From Deltaproteobacteria bacterium (lineage in GTDB: Bacteria > Myxococcota > Kuafuiibacteriia > Kuafuiibacteriales > Kuafuiibacteriaceae): a stretch of 64,000 bases of DNA. Positions 23,180 to 32,445 of the stretch are shown piece by piece. The notes below the pieces were generated by a model, which saw only the letters and a list, made by a program, of their open reading frames with translations, was not told the DNA's origin and did no database searches. The stretch spans positions 496,001 through 560,000 of the forward strand of contig JACKEN010000004.1 in NCBI GenBank assembly GCA_020632995.1. The letters are read 5' to 3'. The translations under genes and the position numbers were made by a program. Positions within the stretch are counted from its first letter, which is position 1; each line of letters begins with the position of its first letter.

Positions 23180-23872
23180 CTACAGGTCGAACACGTAGCC
23201 GACCGAGACCTCCGCGTACGGCGTGAACACGTAGCTCGTGTAGACGTCGTCGAGGTACGCCGCGCCCGCGTCGGCGAGGGCGCGCCCGAGCGGGCCGTCC
23301 GGATCTGCCTGCGCGGTGGTGTGCGCGGCCACGGTGGCCGCGAAGCCGAGCTGGGCGCGCAGGAGCCACTGCCCCTCGAAGCGCCACTGCCAGCCGGTGG
23401 AGACCGTCAGCATGTGGATGGCCGAGGTGATGTCGATGTTCGGGCCGACGCTCACCCCCACCGACTGCCCCACCGCCACCGCCACGATGTCACTCGCCGC
23501 CGCGCCGCCGCCGAGGCCGGCGAACGCGTAGCCCGCCCCCACCGTCCAGCCGCGCTCGACGAAGGGGGTCCACTCCGCGGTCAGGTGGAGCACGAAGGCG
23601 CTCTTCAGGGCGCTGGCCACCAGCTCCGCGGTGTTGTCGTCGTAGCCACCGAGGCCAACCACCACGGCGTTCACCAGATCCACGTAGGCCCCGGGCATGA
23701 CGCCGGCGAAGACCCGGACCTCGAGCGGCGCGATCGGGCGGTAGCCCACCGCGGCCCCCACCGCGAGCGGGACCTCGGTCCCCGCGCTGACGCTCAGCGC
23801 GCCGGCCTGGGCGGTTGGGGCGGACAGGAGGGTGAGGAGGGCGAAGGCGGGGACCATCGCCAAGCAGAACAC
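23180..23872 (-). CDS. Outer-membrane beta-barrel-like protein
   Basis: A 230-residue exported protein with a signal peptide (LLTLLSAPTAQA) and a mature chain of alternating strands ending in VSVGYVFDL, a typical terminal barrel strand. No ligand or family can be assigned. A second start at 23857 (MVPAF) would give a more compact signal peptide. It is convergent with the sigma-54 activator, with ten bases between the stops. Confidence 0.7.
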   Translation of the reverse strand: MFCLAMVPAFALLTLLSAPTAQAGALSVSAGTEVPLAVGAAVGYRPIAPLEVRVFAGVMPGAYVDLVNAVVVGLGGYDDNTAELVASALKSAFVLHLTAEWTPFVERGWTVGAGYAFAGLGGGAAASDIVAVAVGQSVGVSVGPNIDITSAIHMLTVSTGWQWRFEGQWLLRAQLGFAATVAAHTTAQADPDGPLGRALADAGAAYLDDVYTSYVFTPYAEVSVGYVFDL

Positions 23873-24056
23873 GCCCCGCGCGCCCAGGCTGCGGTGGTCT
23901 CCGCACGGGCGAAGGCCCAGCCTCAGGCTGAGCCACCCGGGGCTGACACCTGACCCTGGGGACAGCTTGTCGAGCGCGCTCCGTCGCGGTTGATACAGGG
24001 GACGCCGGGTCCGATTCCCGCCAGCACGCCAACTCGAGTTCGAGGACAGTCAGCGC

Positions 24057-24725
24057 ATGTCTCATCGCGTGATCGAACCGAAGGTCTTCTACGTCGGCAC
24101 CCCGGTGGTGCTGATCAGCACCCGCAACGAAGATGGCACCGCCAACCTCGCCCCGATGTCGTCGGCCTGGTGGCTCGGGAGCGCCTGCATGCTCGGGCTG
24201 AGCGGGCACTCGCACACCGCGTCCAACCTGCGCCGTGAGCGCGAGGCCGTCCTGAACCTGGCCCACGCCGACCTCGTCGACGCGGTCGACCGGATCGCGC
24301 TCCTCACCGGCAGCCGCGACATCCCGCCCGCCAAGCGCGCGCGAGGGTACACCTTCGAGCCCGACAAGTTCGGTGCCGCCGGCCTGTCGCCGCTGCCCGC
24401 CGAGCTGGTGGGGGCGCCGCGGGTCGCGGAGTGCCAGATCCAGCTGGAGGTCGAGATCACCGACATGCGCCCCTTCGCCGCCTCACACCTGTTGGCGATC
24501 GAGGCGCGGGTGGTGCGGAGCCACGTGGACGAGCACATCATCGTCGAGGGGAGCGACCACCACATCGACCCCGAGCGCTGGGACCCGCTGATCATGAAGT
24601 TCTGCGAGTTCTACGGCCGCGGGCAGAACCTCGCGCCCTCGCGGCTCGCGGCCGGCTGGCAGATGCCGCCGCTCCGGCCCGCGGCCGCGTCGGCGCGTCG
24701 GGCCTCGGGACGGGCGGCGTGCTAG
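24057..24725 (+). CDS. Flavin reductase-like FMN-binding protein
   Basis: A 222-residue protein of the flavin reductase / FMN-binding split-barrel family. The N-terminal half has the characteristic PVVLISTRNEDGTANLAPMSS strand-turn segment (here split: PVVLISTRNEDG then TANLAPMSS), followed by NLRREREAVLNLAH. Members reduce free FMN or use bound FMN on small substrates. The last 25 residues are Ala/Arg-rich and probably disordered. A GFA-family gene starts 11 bases after its stop, suggesting a small cytoplasmic redox operon. Confidence 0.85.
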   Translation: MSHRVIEPKVFYVGTPVVLISTRNEDGTANLAPMSSAWWLGSACMLGLSGHSHTASNLRREREAVLNLAHADLVDAVDRIALLTGSRDIPPAKRARGYTFEPDKFGAAGLSPLPAELVGAPRVAECQIQLEVEITDMRPFAASHLLAIEARVVRSHVDEHIIVEGSDHHIDPERWDPLIMKFCEFYGRGQNLAPSRLAAGWQMPPLRPAAASARRASGRAAC

Positions 24726-24736
24726 AGTCCTCCGCC

Positions 24737-25258
24737 ATGAGCGACGCCAGCGTCTTCCCCCTCACCGGCGGCTGCGACTGCGGCCACGTGCGCTACCGCA
24801 TGCAGACCGCGCCGCTCTTCGTGCACTGCTGCCACTGCCGCTGGTGCCAGCGGGAGTCGGGGGCCTCGTTCGCGCTGAACGCGATGATCGAGGCGGATCG
24901 GGTGGAAGACCTTGGGGCGCCGCCCGAGCTGGTGGACACCCCGTCGAACAGCGGCAAGGGCCAGCAGATCGCGCGCTGCCCCAAGTGCAAGGTGGCGGTC
25001 TGGAGCCACTACGCGGGGGCCGGCCCGGTGATCAAGTTCGTGCGGGTGGGCACCCTCGAGCAGCCCGACCACCTGCCCCCCGACATCCACATCTTCACCG
25101 CGTCCAAGCAGCCCTGGGTGGTGCTCGCGGGTGGGGCCCCGGTGATGGAGGAGTACTACGACCGGAAGGCCCACTGGCCGGAAGAGAGCCTGGCGCGGTG
25201 GCAAGCCATCCTGCCTCAGGTGGAGGCGTACCGTGCGAGATCGCGTGGCGGCGCATAG
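24737..25258 (+). CDS. GFA-family zinc protein (glutathione-dependent formaldehyde-activating-like), copy A
   Basis: A 173-residue protein of the GFA/CENP-V family. Zinc-binding cysteines are present in the usual order: GGCDCGHVRY, then VHCCHCRWCQRESG, then ARCPKCK. Family members form S-(hydroxymethyl)glutathione or carry related activities, but most are functionally undefined. The family name should therefore not be read as proof of formaldehyde metabolism. It follows the flavin reductase gene by 11 bases, and a second, divergent GFA gene lies 3.2 kb away (28453). Confidence 0.85.
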   Translation: MSDASVFPLTGGCDCGHVRYRMQTAPLFVHCCHCRWCQRESGASFALNAMIEADRVEDLGAPPELVDTPSNSGKGQQIARCPKCKVAVWSHYAGAGPVIKFVRVGTLEQPDHLPPDIHIFTASKQPWVVLAGGAPVMEEYYDRKAHWPEESLARWQAILPQVEAYRARSRGGA

Positions 25259-26108
25259 CAGGCTGGCCTGCATCGTCGCGCTCGGCCTGACCGTGGCGCC
25301 GAGCGTCGGGCGGGCGGACCCCACTCTCCGCGATGTGAACCTCGAGGCCGAGGTTGGGGTCGGCGGTGGCTACCCCTTGTCCTCGTCTCGCTTCGCGCTG
25401 GGCGCCGACCACCCCGACGAGGTCGGGCCCGCGCCCACGCTCGAGCTCGGGCTCAAGCTCCACTTCCCGAACGCGTGGCTCATGGTCGGGGGCACGTTGG
25501 CCGTCGGTGGCGTCGCGTTGAGGTCAGATCTCTTCGAGAGCACGGACCCCTACGTCGAGCCTGGAGGGGGCGGCCTGAGCGCCGCAGCGGACGTGGAGGT
25601 CCGCCCCCCCTGGCTGGGGTGGACGCCCTTCGCGCGGGTCAGGGCCGGCGTCGCCACCATGGGGACCAAGGACAAGATCGAGGAGTGCGACAGGACCTCC
25701 ACCCGTAGGTCCAATCTCGAGTCGAGGTGCAAGACGGTGGCCTTCCTGGACCACCTCAACTTCCACGGCTTCACCGCTGGGCTCGGCGTGGGGGTCATGT
25801 ATAGCAGCCTCCCCATCCAACGGGTCCAGGCCGGCGTCACCCTCGAGGCCCGCTACACCCTCACCCGCTGGTCGAGCGTGAAGTTCGTCCGGGCGAACGG
25901 CGATGTCCAAGACTTCGTGGTGGAGGAGAATGACCGCATCGACCTCGGGGAGGGTCCGAGGATGCTCCATCAGGTGATCTTCATGGTTGGGGCCGCATCG
26001 GCGTCCTCCCCTGGAACCGGAGCTGATCCCCCGTTGCCATTTTCCGCCGCTGCCCTGTCCATACAGGTGCGGTGCACCGACCCTACGCCCTCCTGCTCGC
26101 CGCCCTGA
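25233..26108 (+). CDS. Outer-membrane beta-barrel-like protein
   Basis: A protein of about 291 residues with a GTG start (25233, or 25245) and a signal peptide (LACIVALGLTVAPSVGRA). The mature part alternates Gly-rich strands and charged loops, as in small outer-membrane barrels. It begins 26 bases inside the GFA gene, so coupling is likely. The frame runs 37 bases past the start of the next lipoprotein gene and its last 30 residues do not look like a barrel end. A frame error near 26000 is therefore possible; the +2 frame stops at about 26032. Confidence 0.6.
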   Translation: MRDRVAAHSRLACIVALGLTVAPSVGRADPTLRDVNLEAEVGVGGGYPLSSSRFALGADHPDEVGPAPTLELGLKLHFPNAWLMVGGTLAVGGVALRSDLFESTDPYVEPGGGGLSAAADVEVRPPWLGWTPFARVRAGVATMGTKDKIEECDRTSTRRSNLESRCKTVAFLDHLNFHGFTAGLGVGVMYSSLPIQRVQAGVTLEARYTLTRWSSVKFVRANGDVQDFVVEENDRIDLGEGPRMLHQVIFMVGAASASSPGTGADPPLPFSAAALSIQVRCTDPTPSCSPP

Positions 26109-27447
26109 GCGCCTGCGCCGGGGCCGAGCGCACCCCACGCCCGACCCCGTCCGCCGACGCCGGGGTGGCCGACGCCGCCCCCGCCGACGCGGCCGAGCCC
26201 GTCTTCACCGTGCTCGAAGCGCTCACCGACGACGCCGGGGTGCGCTCGGTCCGCTACCGGCTCCAGCGGGGCGAGGGCGCGGCCAGCTACGCCCTGTGGT
26301 ACCCGCCCCGGCCGACGCCGGCCCCGCCCCCGTGATGGTGCTGACCCAGCCCTACGACGGCATCGACTGGACGGGCGAGGCGGTGGACGCCCGGTGGGCG
26401 ACCCGGGGCGCCGGCTCCACCCGGACGAGGACGGCCCCGGCTACGACCCCGCCACCGGGTCCAGCATCGTCTACGAGCCCATGAGCGCGGACAAGGCGGC
26501 CGAGAGCACCTTCATCTGGCGCCACCACGGCTTCGGGGTGCTCATGCTCTTCGGGCGCTTCTACGCGGGCGGCGACGTGGCCAACGACATCGAGGACATG
26601 ACCCTGGGCTTCGACCTCCTCGCCACCCGGGACGACGTGGACCGGACCCGGGTGGGCATCCTGGGCGGCTCCTGGGGCGGGTTCGAGGCGCTCTACGGCG
26701 CGGCGTACGCGCGAGCGGACCTCCGGCCCACCGTCGGGGCGGCGCTGTACCCGCTGTCGGACTTCGAGGCGGAGCGGCGCTTCGTCACCGAGGTCCTCCC
26801 CCAACGATATACTGAAGAGACAACCAGGGCTGCATCGGCGGAGTTCTTCGAGCCCTACCTGCGGCGCATCGACGCCACCGTGGTGGCGCGCGGGGGCTTC
26901 GAGGGCCTGCGGGCCGAAGACCTCGTGGCCCGGATCGACGCCCCGTTCCTCGTCGTGCACGAGGACTGGGACACCCTGGTCTCCTTCGAGCAGTCCCAGC
27001 GCCTGGTGGCGCTGGCCCCCGACCGCTTCCTGCCCCTGTGGGTCCTCCACGACGCCCCGCCCACCCCATGGGACCAGAACCCGAACACCCACGGCCCGCT
27101 CATGGCCGAGTTCGCGGGCCTCGGCGTGTACCCCGCGCTCTTCGCCCACCTGCTGACCCACCTCGGCGGCCCGGCGCAACCCCTCTTGCTCCCCTGGGAC
27201 ACCGCCTCGTTCCGCGCGCTCCTCACCCTGATGCACCAGCGGCAGGCCGAGGGCGTGGACGTGGCCTTCCTCGCCCCGCGGCTGGCCCCGCTCTGCGACC
27301 CGCGCATCACCGCGTACGCGGTGGACACCCAGGCCTCCGCCACCGGCGCCGAGATGGTGGCGGCCGAGCTTGGCCTGGCGTGGGGTGGCGCTCAGCGCCG
27401 ACGCGGCGTGCGAGGCCCTGCGCGCCGGCCAGCTGCCCGCGCCTTGA
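26072..27447 (+). CDS. Lipoprotein serine hydrolase (alpha/beta-hydrolase, S9-like), frame-broken
   Basis: Reconstruction across three frame changes (near 26305, 26410 and 27390) gives about 457 residues. GTG 26072 starts a lipoprotein signal (LLLAALSAC-A). The catalytic nucleophile elbow is GILGGSWGGFEALYG (GxSxG). Candidate Asp and His residues are in FLVVHEDWDTLVSFEQ and NTHGP. The frame after the last break reads GVALSADAACEALRAG and stops at 27447. Secreted esterase or peptidase activity is inferred from the fold. The 3' end overlaps the convergent WYL regulator by about 56 bases, which would be unusual and depends on both reconstructions. Confidence 0.7.
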
Positions 27448-28389
27448 TCGGCGCCGCGGGCGCAAGGCGCCCTGCCACCAGGGCGAGGTGCGCTCGGACC
27501 TCCTCGGGCGCCTCCAGGAGCTCGAAGTCCAGGTTGACGTGGACCAGCTGGGCCACCAGGGCCTCCACGCTGTTGGCGCCCGGTGGTGAGCACCCCGTCC
27601 GGGCTCACCACCCCGCACCAGCTCGGGACGCGCCCGGCCAACGCCGCCGGGTCGCCGGCGAGGCGCACCCGCGCGGTCCACGCGTAGGGCGCGGTGCTGA
27701 TCGCGTGGGAGACGTAGCGCCCGAGGTCATCGGGCGGCGGGCGCGGCACGAAGCGCTCCCCCACCCGAGGTGCTCCCTGGATCCGGATCGGCCCGAAAGG
27801 TGCGCCAGTCTTCGCGGGCCAGGTCCCAGGCCACCAGGTACCAGGGCCCGTGGCCGCTGTGCACCAACCGGAGCGGCTCCACCTCCCGCGTGCTGCCGAC
27901 GCGATCGTGCCCGGTGTACTCGAAGGACAGCTTGCGCTCGTCGCGGCACGCGCCCGCGAGCCCGACCAGGAGGTCGGCCGACACCGCGACCCGAGCGCGC
28001 CCGAGCGACAGGGTGGCGGACGAGAACGCGCCCACCCGCTTGCGCAAGCCAGCCGGCATGAGCTGCTCGAGCTTCACCAGCGCGCGCATCGCGGCGTCCT
28101 CGACCCCGCTGAACGCGTCGAGGGCCGCGCGGACCGCCACCGCGAGCGCCACCGCCTCCTCGTCCTCCAGCATGAGCGGGGGCATCTGCCGCCCCTTGCC
28201 CAGCTGGTAGCCGCCGCCCGGGCCGGAGGTGGCCTCGACCGCGTAGCCGAGGCCCCGGAGGCGATCCACGTCGCGGCGCAGGGTGCGGGGGGTCACCTCG
28301 AGGTGGCGGGCCAGCTCGGACCCGGCCCAGAAGCGGCGGGCCTGGAGGACGGCCAGGAGGCGGAGGAGCCGGGCGGAGGTCTCGAGCAC
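27392..28389 (-). CDS. WYL-domain transcriptional regulator, frame-broken
   Basis: A regulator of about 330 residues starting at GTG 28389. Residues 1-60 are a DeoR/HTH_11-type winged helix (LRLLAVLQARRFW, then LARHLEVTPRTLRRDVDRLR). A WYL domain follows (LSFEYTGHDRVGSTREVEP, then GHGPWYLVAWD), which in this family binds nucleotides or oligonucleotides. Single-base breaks near 27770 and 27583 separate it from its C-terminal domain (LGRYVSHAISTAPYAWTARVR and later EALVAQLVHVNLDFELLEAP). It is divergent from the GFA gene at 28453 with 63 bases between them, so it probably controls that gene and itself. Confidence 0.82.
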
Positions 28390-28452
28390 CCCCGGAGCAT
28401 GCCAGAAAATGGAGGACAGAAGCTGACCGCAATACCGGCTAGGGTCGCTGAC

Positions 28453-28872
28453 ATGAGCGAGACCAACGACAACACCCGCACCTACCACGGCTCGTGCCAC
28501 TGCGGCCTCGTCCGCTACGAGATCGACCTCGACCTGTCCCGGGGCACCGGCAAGTGCAATTGCACCATCTGCACCAAGACCCGGAAGTGGGGCGCCATCG
28601 TGCGCCCGGACGCGTTCCGGCTCCTCCAGGGGCGCGAGCACCTGAGCGACTACCAGCGCTCGCCCAAGATGCACGACTACTTCTGCCAGCGCTGCGGGGT
28701 CCGCCCCTTCGGCGAGGGTCACCTCGAGCAGATCGGGGGCGACTACGTCTCGGTGAACCTCAGCACCCTCGACGACCTGGCCCCCGAGGTGCTGGCCGAG
28801 GCCCCGGTCACCTACTACGACGGCCGGAACGACCGGTGGTGGGAGCCGCCGGCCGAGACCCGCCACCTCTAG
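28453..28872 (+). CDS. GFA-family zinc protein, copy B
   Basis: A 139-residue GFA/CENP-V family protein, shorter and clearly diverged from the copy at 24737. Its zinc cysteines are GSCHCGLVRYE, KCNCTICTKTRKWG and YFCQRCGVRPFG. A divergent WYL regulator lies 63 bases upstream, the classic arrangement for local control. WYL-GFA pairs suggest a response to a small electrophile or nucleic-acid stress, but no substrate is evident. Its stop is directly followed by the second copy of the dispersed repeat. Confidence 0.85.
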   Translation: MSETNDNTRTYHGSCHCGLVRYEIDLDLSRGTGKCNCTICTKTRKWGAIVRPDAFRLLQGREHLSDYQRSPKMHDYFCQRCGVRPFGEGHLEQIGGDYVSVNLSTLDDLAPEVLAEAPVTYYDGRNDRWWEPPAETRHL

Positions 28873-28947
28873 TCCTGGGGTCCCGGGCCGGCGGAGCGGT
28901 CCCACCCCTCTCCGCCAGGCCTGCGGCCGGCCCCGCGCTCCGCTTGC
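28873..28947. repeat. Dispersed ~75-bp repeat, copy 2
   Basis: This is the partner of 2933-3006, with the same first 25 or so bases and the same last dozen and a diverged hairpin in the middle. It starts immediately after the TAG of the GFA gene, so it occupies a 3' flank, as many REP-like elements do. Confidence 0.7.
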
Positions 28948-29024
28948 AGAAAAACAGCCCTCCGCAGGGTATCCCAGGTGACAGCCGGCCCCCGGTGCGG
29001 TGTTGAACCCGCTGCGAGGCCACG

Positions 29025-29501
29025 TTGGGCATCGACGTCGACAGCTACTTCCGCGCCCACGGGCCCATGGTCCTGCGGCGGTGCCGCCACCTCCTCCGAG
29101 ACGAGGAGCTGGCGCACGACGCCATGCAGGACGTGTTCGTGAAGCTGGTCCTCCACCAGGACCGCATCCAGCACGAGGCCCCGGTCTCGCTCCTGTATCG
29201 CATGGCCACCAACGAGTGCCTGAACCGCCTGCGCTCCAAGCGCCGACACCCCGAGCACGGCGACGCGCTGTTGGAGCGCATCGCGGTGGCGGGCCGAAAC
29301 GAGGAGCGCTCCATCGCCCGCAACCTCCTGCGGCTGATCTTCGGAGACGAGCAGACCACCACCGGCACCATCGCGGTGATGCACCTGCTCGACGGGATGA
29401 GCCTGGAGGAGGTCGGTCGGGAGGTGGGCCTGTCCGTCTCCGGGGTCAGGAAGCGACTCCGCACCCTGCGCGCCCACGTCGCCGAGCTGGAGGGAATCTG
29501 A
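29025..29501 (+). CDS. ECF-type RNA polymerase sigma factor
   Basis: A 158-residue sigma-70 family protein with a TTG start. Region 2 occupies the first half (LLRDEELAHDAMQDVFVKLV) and region 4 the end (GMSLEEVGREVGLSVSGVRKRLRTLR), with no regions 1 or 3, as in extracytoplasmic-function sigma factors. It overlaps the next gene by one base (TGATG). That gene encodes a single-pass membrane protein, which is the expected position for an anti-sigma factor. The third gene is a caspase-like protein, so the sigma factor probably drives this operon. Confidence 0.88.
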   Translation: MGIDVDSYFRAHGPMVLRRCRHLLRDEELAHDAMQDVFVKLVLHQDRIQHEAPVSLLYRMATNECLNRLRSKRRHPEHGDALLERIAVAGRNEERSIARNLLRLIFGDEQTTTGTIAVMHLLDGMSLEEVGREVGLSVSGVRKRLRTLRAHVAELEGI

Positions 29502-30241
29502 TGACCGAGCTGCACAAGAGCGATCTGTTCCTCGAGCGCCTGGCCGCCGACGAGCACGGGCACGAGCCCGGCCACGAGCCGGTGGGCCCCGAGGTCGAGG
29601 CCGAGGTGGCCCGCCTCAAGGACGAGAACCGGCGCATCCTGGAGTCCTACCCGCCGCGGCGGGAGGTGCTGGCCATCTTGCGGAAGGTGGACCAGGTCCG
29701 CCGCCAGCAGAGCCAGGCCCGGCGCCGGGCGGTGCTCACCGCGGTGCCGGTGTGCGCCGCCCTCGGGCTCCTCTTCACCGTCGGCCCGGGCCTCCTCGGC
29801 CCGGATCGGGGCCCCGAGGAGCGCACCAAGGGCCCCGCAGTATTGCAGGTCTTCCGGCGGACCGCGGCGGGCGAGGAGCGACTCTCGGCCGGAGCTCGCG
29901 TGCAGGCGCAAGACCTGTTGCAGCTCCGCTACGACGCTCGGGGCTTGAAGTACGGGGCGATCGTCTCGGTGGACGGCAGCGGGGTGGTGACCCCCCACCT
30001 GCCGGACCGCCTGGACGGCCCCTCGGCCAGCCTGGGCAAGGCGCTCGTCGCGGTGCCGTCGGCCTACGAGCTCGACGACGCCCCCGGCTACGAGCGCTTC
30101 TTCTTCGTCACCGCGGCCGAGCCCTTCGAGGTCGGCGTGGTGGTCGAGGCCATCCGCCGCCTGGGCACCGCCAGCGGCCCCCTGGAGCTCCCCGATGGGC
30201 TCCGGCAGGTCTCCTTGCGCCTCGAGAAGGAGCAGCCATGA
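29501..30241 (+). CDS. Single-pass membrane protein with DUF4384-like domain (candidate anti-sigma factor)
   Basis: A 246-residue protein. The first 75 residues are charged and cytoplasmic, one membrane helix spans about 78-98, and the extracytoplasmic part (about 112-246) resembles DUF4384 (QVFRRTAAGEERLSAGARV, then YGAIVSVDGSGVVTPHLP), a domain often coded next to caspase-fold proteins. The location right after the sigma gene and the membrane topology suggest that it holds the sigma factor, although no zinc-binding anti-sigma motif (HxxxCxxC) is seen. It overlaps the caspase-like gene by four bases (ATGA). Confidence 0.72.
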   Translation: MTELHKSDLFLERLAADEHGHEPGHEPVGPEVEAEVARLKDENRRILESYPPRREVLAILRKVDQVRRQQSQARRRAVLTAVPVCAALGLLFTVGPGLLGPDRGPEERTKGPAVLQVFRRTAAGEERLSAGARVQAQDLLQLRYDARGLKYGAIVSVDGSGVVTPHLPDRLDGPSASLGKALVAVPSAYELDDAPGYERFFFVTAAEPFEVGVVVEAIRRLGTASGPLELPDGLRQVSLRLEKEQP

Positions 30242-32390
30242 GCGTCGCCTTCGTCGTCACTCTCCTCGCCCTCGTCGGCGCCCCCGCCACCGAGGCCGCC
30301 CGCCACCGTGCACCGCTACGCGGTCCTCGCCGCCGCCAGCCACGGCGGGCCGGATCGCGCGGTGCTGCGCTACGCGAGCAAGGACGCCCAGGCGGTCTCG
30401 CGGGTGCTGGACGATCTCGGCGGGGTGCCGCTCGCGCACCAGACCCGGCTCGAGGATCCCGATCGCGCCGGGCTCCTCGCCGCCATCCGGAACCTCGAGC
30501 CCGAGATCACCGCGCACCGCGGCGCCCGGGTGGAGCTGTTCCTGTACTACTCCGGGCACTCGGACGAGGAGGGGCTCCTCCTCGGCGAGGAGCGCCTCCC
30601 CTACCGCGAGCTGCGCGAGGCGCTCGAGGCCAGCCACGCCGACGTCCGCATCGCGATCCTCGACTCGTGCGCGTCGGGGGCGATGACCCGCAAGAAGGGT
30701 GGCACCAAGCGCCCGCCGTTCCTGGTCGACGCGTCGAACCAGGTGCGCGGCTACGCGGTGCTCACCTCGAGCTCCGACACCGAGGCGGCCCAGGAGTCCG
30801 ACCGGATCCAGGCCTCCTTCTTCACCCACGCGCTGGTCACCGGCCTGCGCGGCGCGGCGGACCTCGGCGGCGACGGCCGCGTCAACCCTGAACGAGGCCT
30901 ATCACTTCGCGTTCCACGAGACGCTGGCCCGCACCGAGCGCACCCAGGCCGGGGCCCAGCACCCCGGCTACGAGATGCAGCTGGTCGGCATGGGCGACGT
31001 GGTGATGACCGATCTGCGCAGCACCTCGGCCGCGCTCGTGCTGGATGGCGACCTCGAGGGCCGCCTCTACCTCCGCGACGCCAACGGCGCGTTGGTGGCG
31101 GAGCTGAACAAGCCGGGCGGCCGCGTGGTGGAGCTGGGGCTGGCCCCCGGCACGTACAAGGTCACGCTGGAGCGTCGGCGGGACGTGCTCGGGGGCGAGG
31201 TGCAGCTGGTGGAGGGCCAGCGCACCCCGCTCGACGCCGAGACCCTCGGCAAGGTGGACCGCGAGCCCACCACCGCCCGCGGCGGCAAGGCCGATTACGA
31301 GCACGTGCCGGTCAACCTCTCGATCATCCCCGCCCTCAGCTTCGGGCCCGCGACGAAGAAGCGGCAGAACTTCGTGATCAACCTGCTGTGGTCGGACTAC
31401 GCGGTGCTGGAGGGGCTCGAGCTCGGCACCGGCCTGAGCGTGGTGCGGGACGAGGCCCTCGGCGCCCAGATCAACACGGTCGGCAACATGGTCCTCGGCC
31501 GCGCGGTGGGCGCGCAGCTCTCCACCGGCTTCAACCACGTCTCGGAGGACTTCACCGGCCTGCAGGCCACCGCCGGCTTCAACAACGCGGCCGACCTGTG
31601 GGGCGCGCAGCTCAGCGCGGGCCTGAACATCGCCCGAGGCGACGCCTACGCCCTGCAGGCCACCGCGGGGATCAACATCGCGAACCGCCTGCGCGGCGCC
31701 CAGCTCAGCTCCGGCATCAACCTGGTGGACGAGGTGTGGGGGGCCCAGGTGGGCGTGCTCAACCTCGGCGACGGGATCGGGGGCGCCCAGATCGGCATCC
31801 TCAACATCGGGGGCGACGTCGACGGCATGCAGGTCGGCTTGCTCAACATCGCCACCGGGCACATGCGGGGCCTGCAGCTGGGCATCGCGAACTACGCGAC
31901 AGAGCTGAGCGGAGCGCCGGTGGGCCTGCTCAGCGTGGTGGCGAGGAACGGCACCCTCAAGCCCTCGGTGTGGACGAGCGACCTCGCGCTCGCCAACGTG
32001 GGCCTCAAGCTCGGCGCGAAGTACTTCTACGGCATCCTGGCGGTGGGGATGGTGAACATGAGCTCCAGGAGCGGCCTCCTCATGGGCCTCGGCCTCGGCG
32101 GCCACGTGCCGCTCACCGAGCGCTTCTTCGTGGAGCTCGAGTCCATCAGCTACATGGCCCAGGAGCGGGTGGAGCTCGGCGACAACGAGTCGACCATCGT
32201 CCAGACCCGCCTCCTGCCCGGCTTCCAGCTCACCGAAGACATCGCGGTGGTGGCCGGCCCCACCTTCAACGTGCAGATCATCCACGACAGCGCGGACGGC
32301 TCGTCTCTCTACCCCGGCTACGCCCACGTGAGCGAGAGCGGCAAGACGGTGTTGTGGCCCGGCTTCACGGCCGGCCTGCAGTTCTTCTAG
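30238..32390 (+). CDS. Exported caspase-like (C14) protein fused to a repeat/barrel domain, two frame breaks
   Basis: Reconstruction gives about 716 residues. ATG 30238 encodes a signal peptide (FVVTLLALVGAPATEA). After a frame change near 30300 comes a caspase p20-like domain: YAVLAAASHGG, the catalytic His in LFLYYSGHSDEEG and the catalytic Cys in AILDSCASGA. After a second change near 30890 the chain continues (LNEAYHFAFHET) into a beta domain, then a run of about seven repeats of the form GAQLSSGINLV / GAQIGILNIGG / GMQVGLLNIA. This pattern is known from the LA_2272-type surface repeats of Leptospira. The end is a barrel-like region finishing QFF. Exported caspase homologues cleave after basic residues (metacaspase-like) or are signalling adaptors; both catalytic residues are present here. 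Confidence 0.8.
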
Positions 32391-32445
32391 CCGGATCGTT
32401 CGATCCCCGGTGACGCTCTTCGACCCCGCCGGTGTTGAAGGGTCG

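Noticed and set aside
23998..24032. A T-arm-like sequence (CGGG-TCCGATT-CCCG followed by a CCA) suggesting a tRNA or attachment-site remnant
   Set aside because: No matching 5' acceptor strand, D arm or anticodon arm is present upstream, and the T loop lacks the usual TTC. Too little remains to call.
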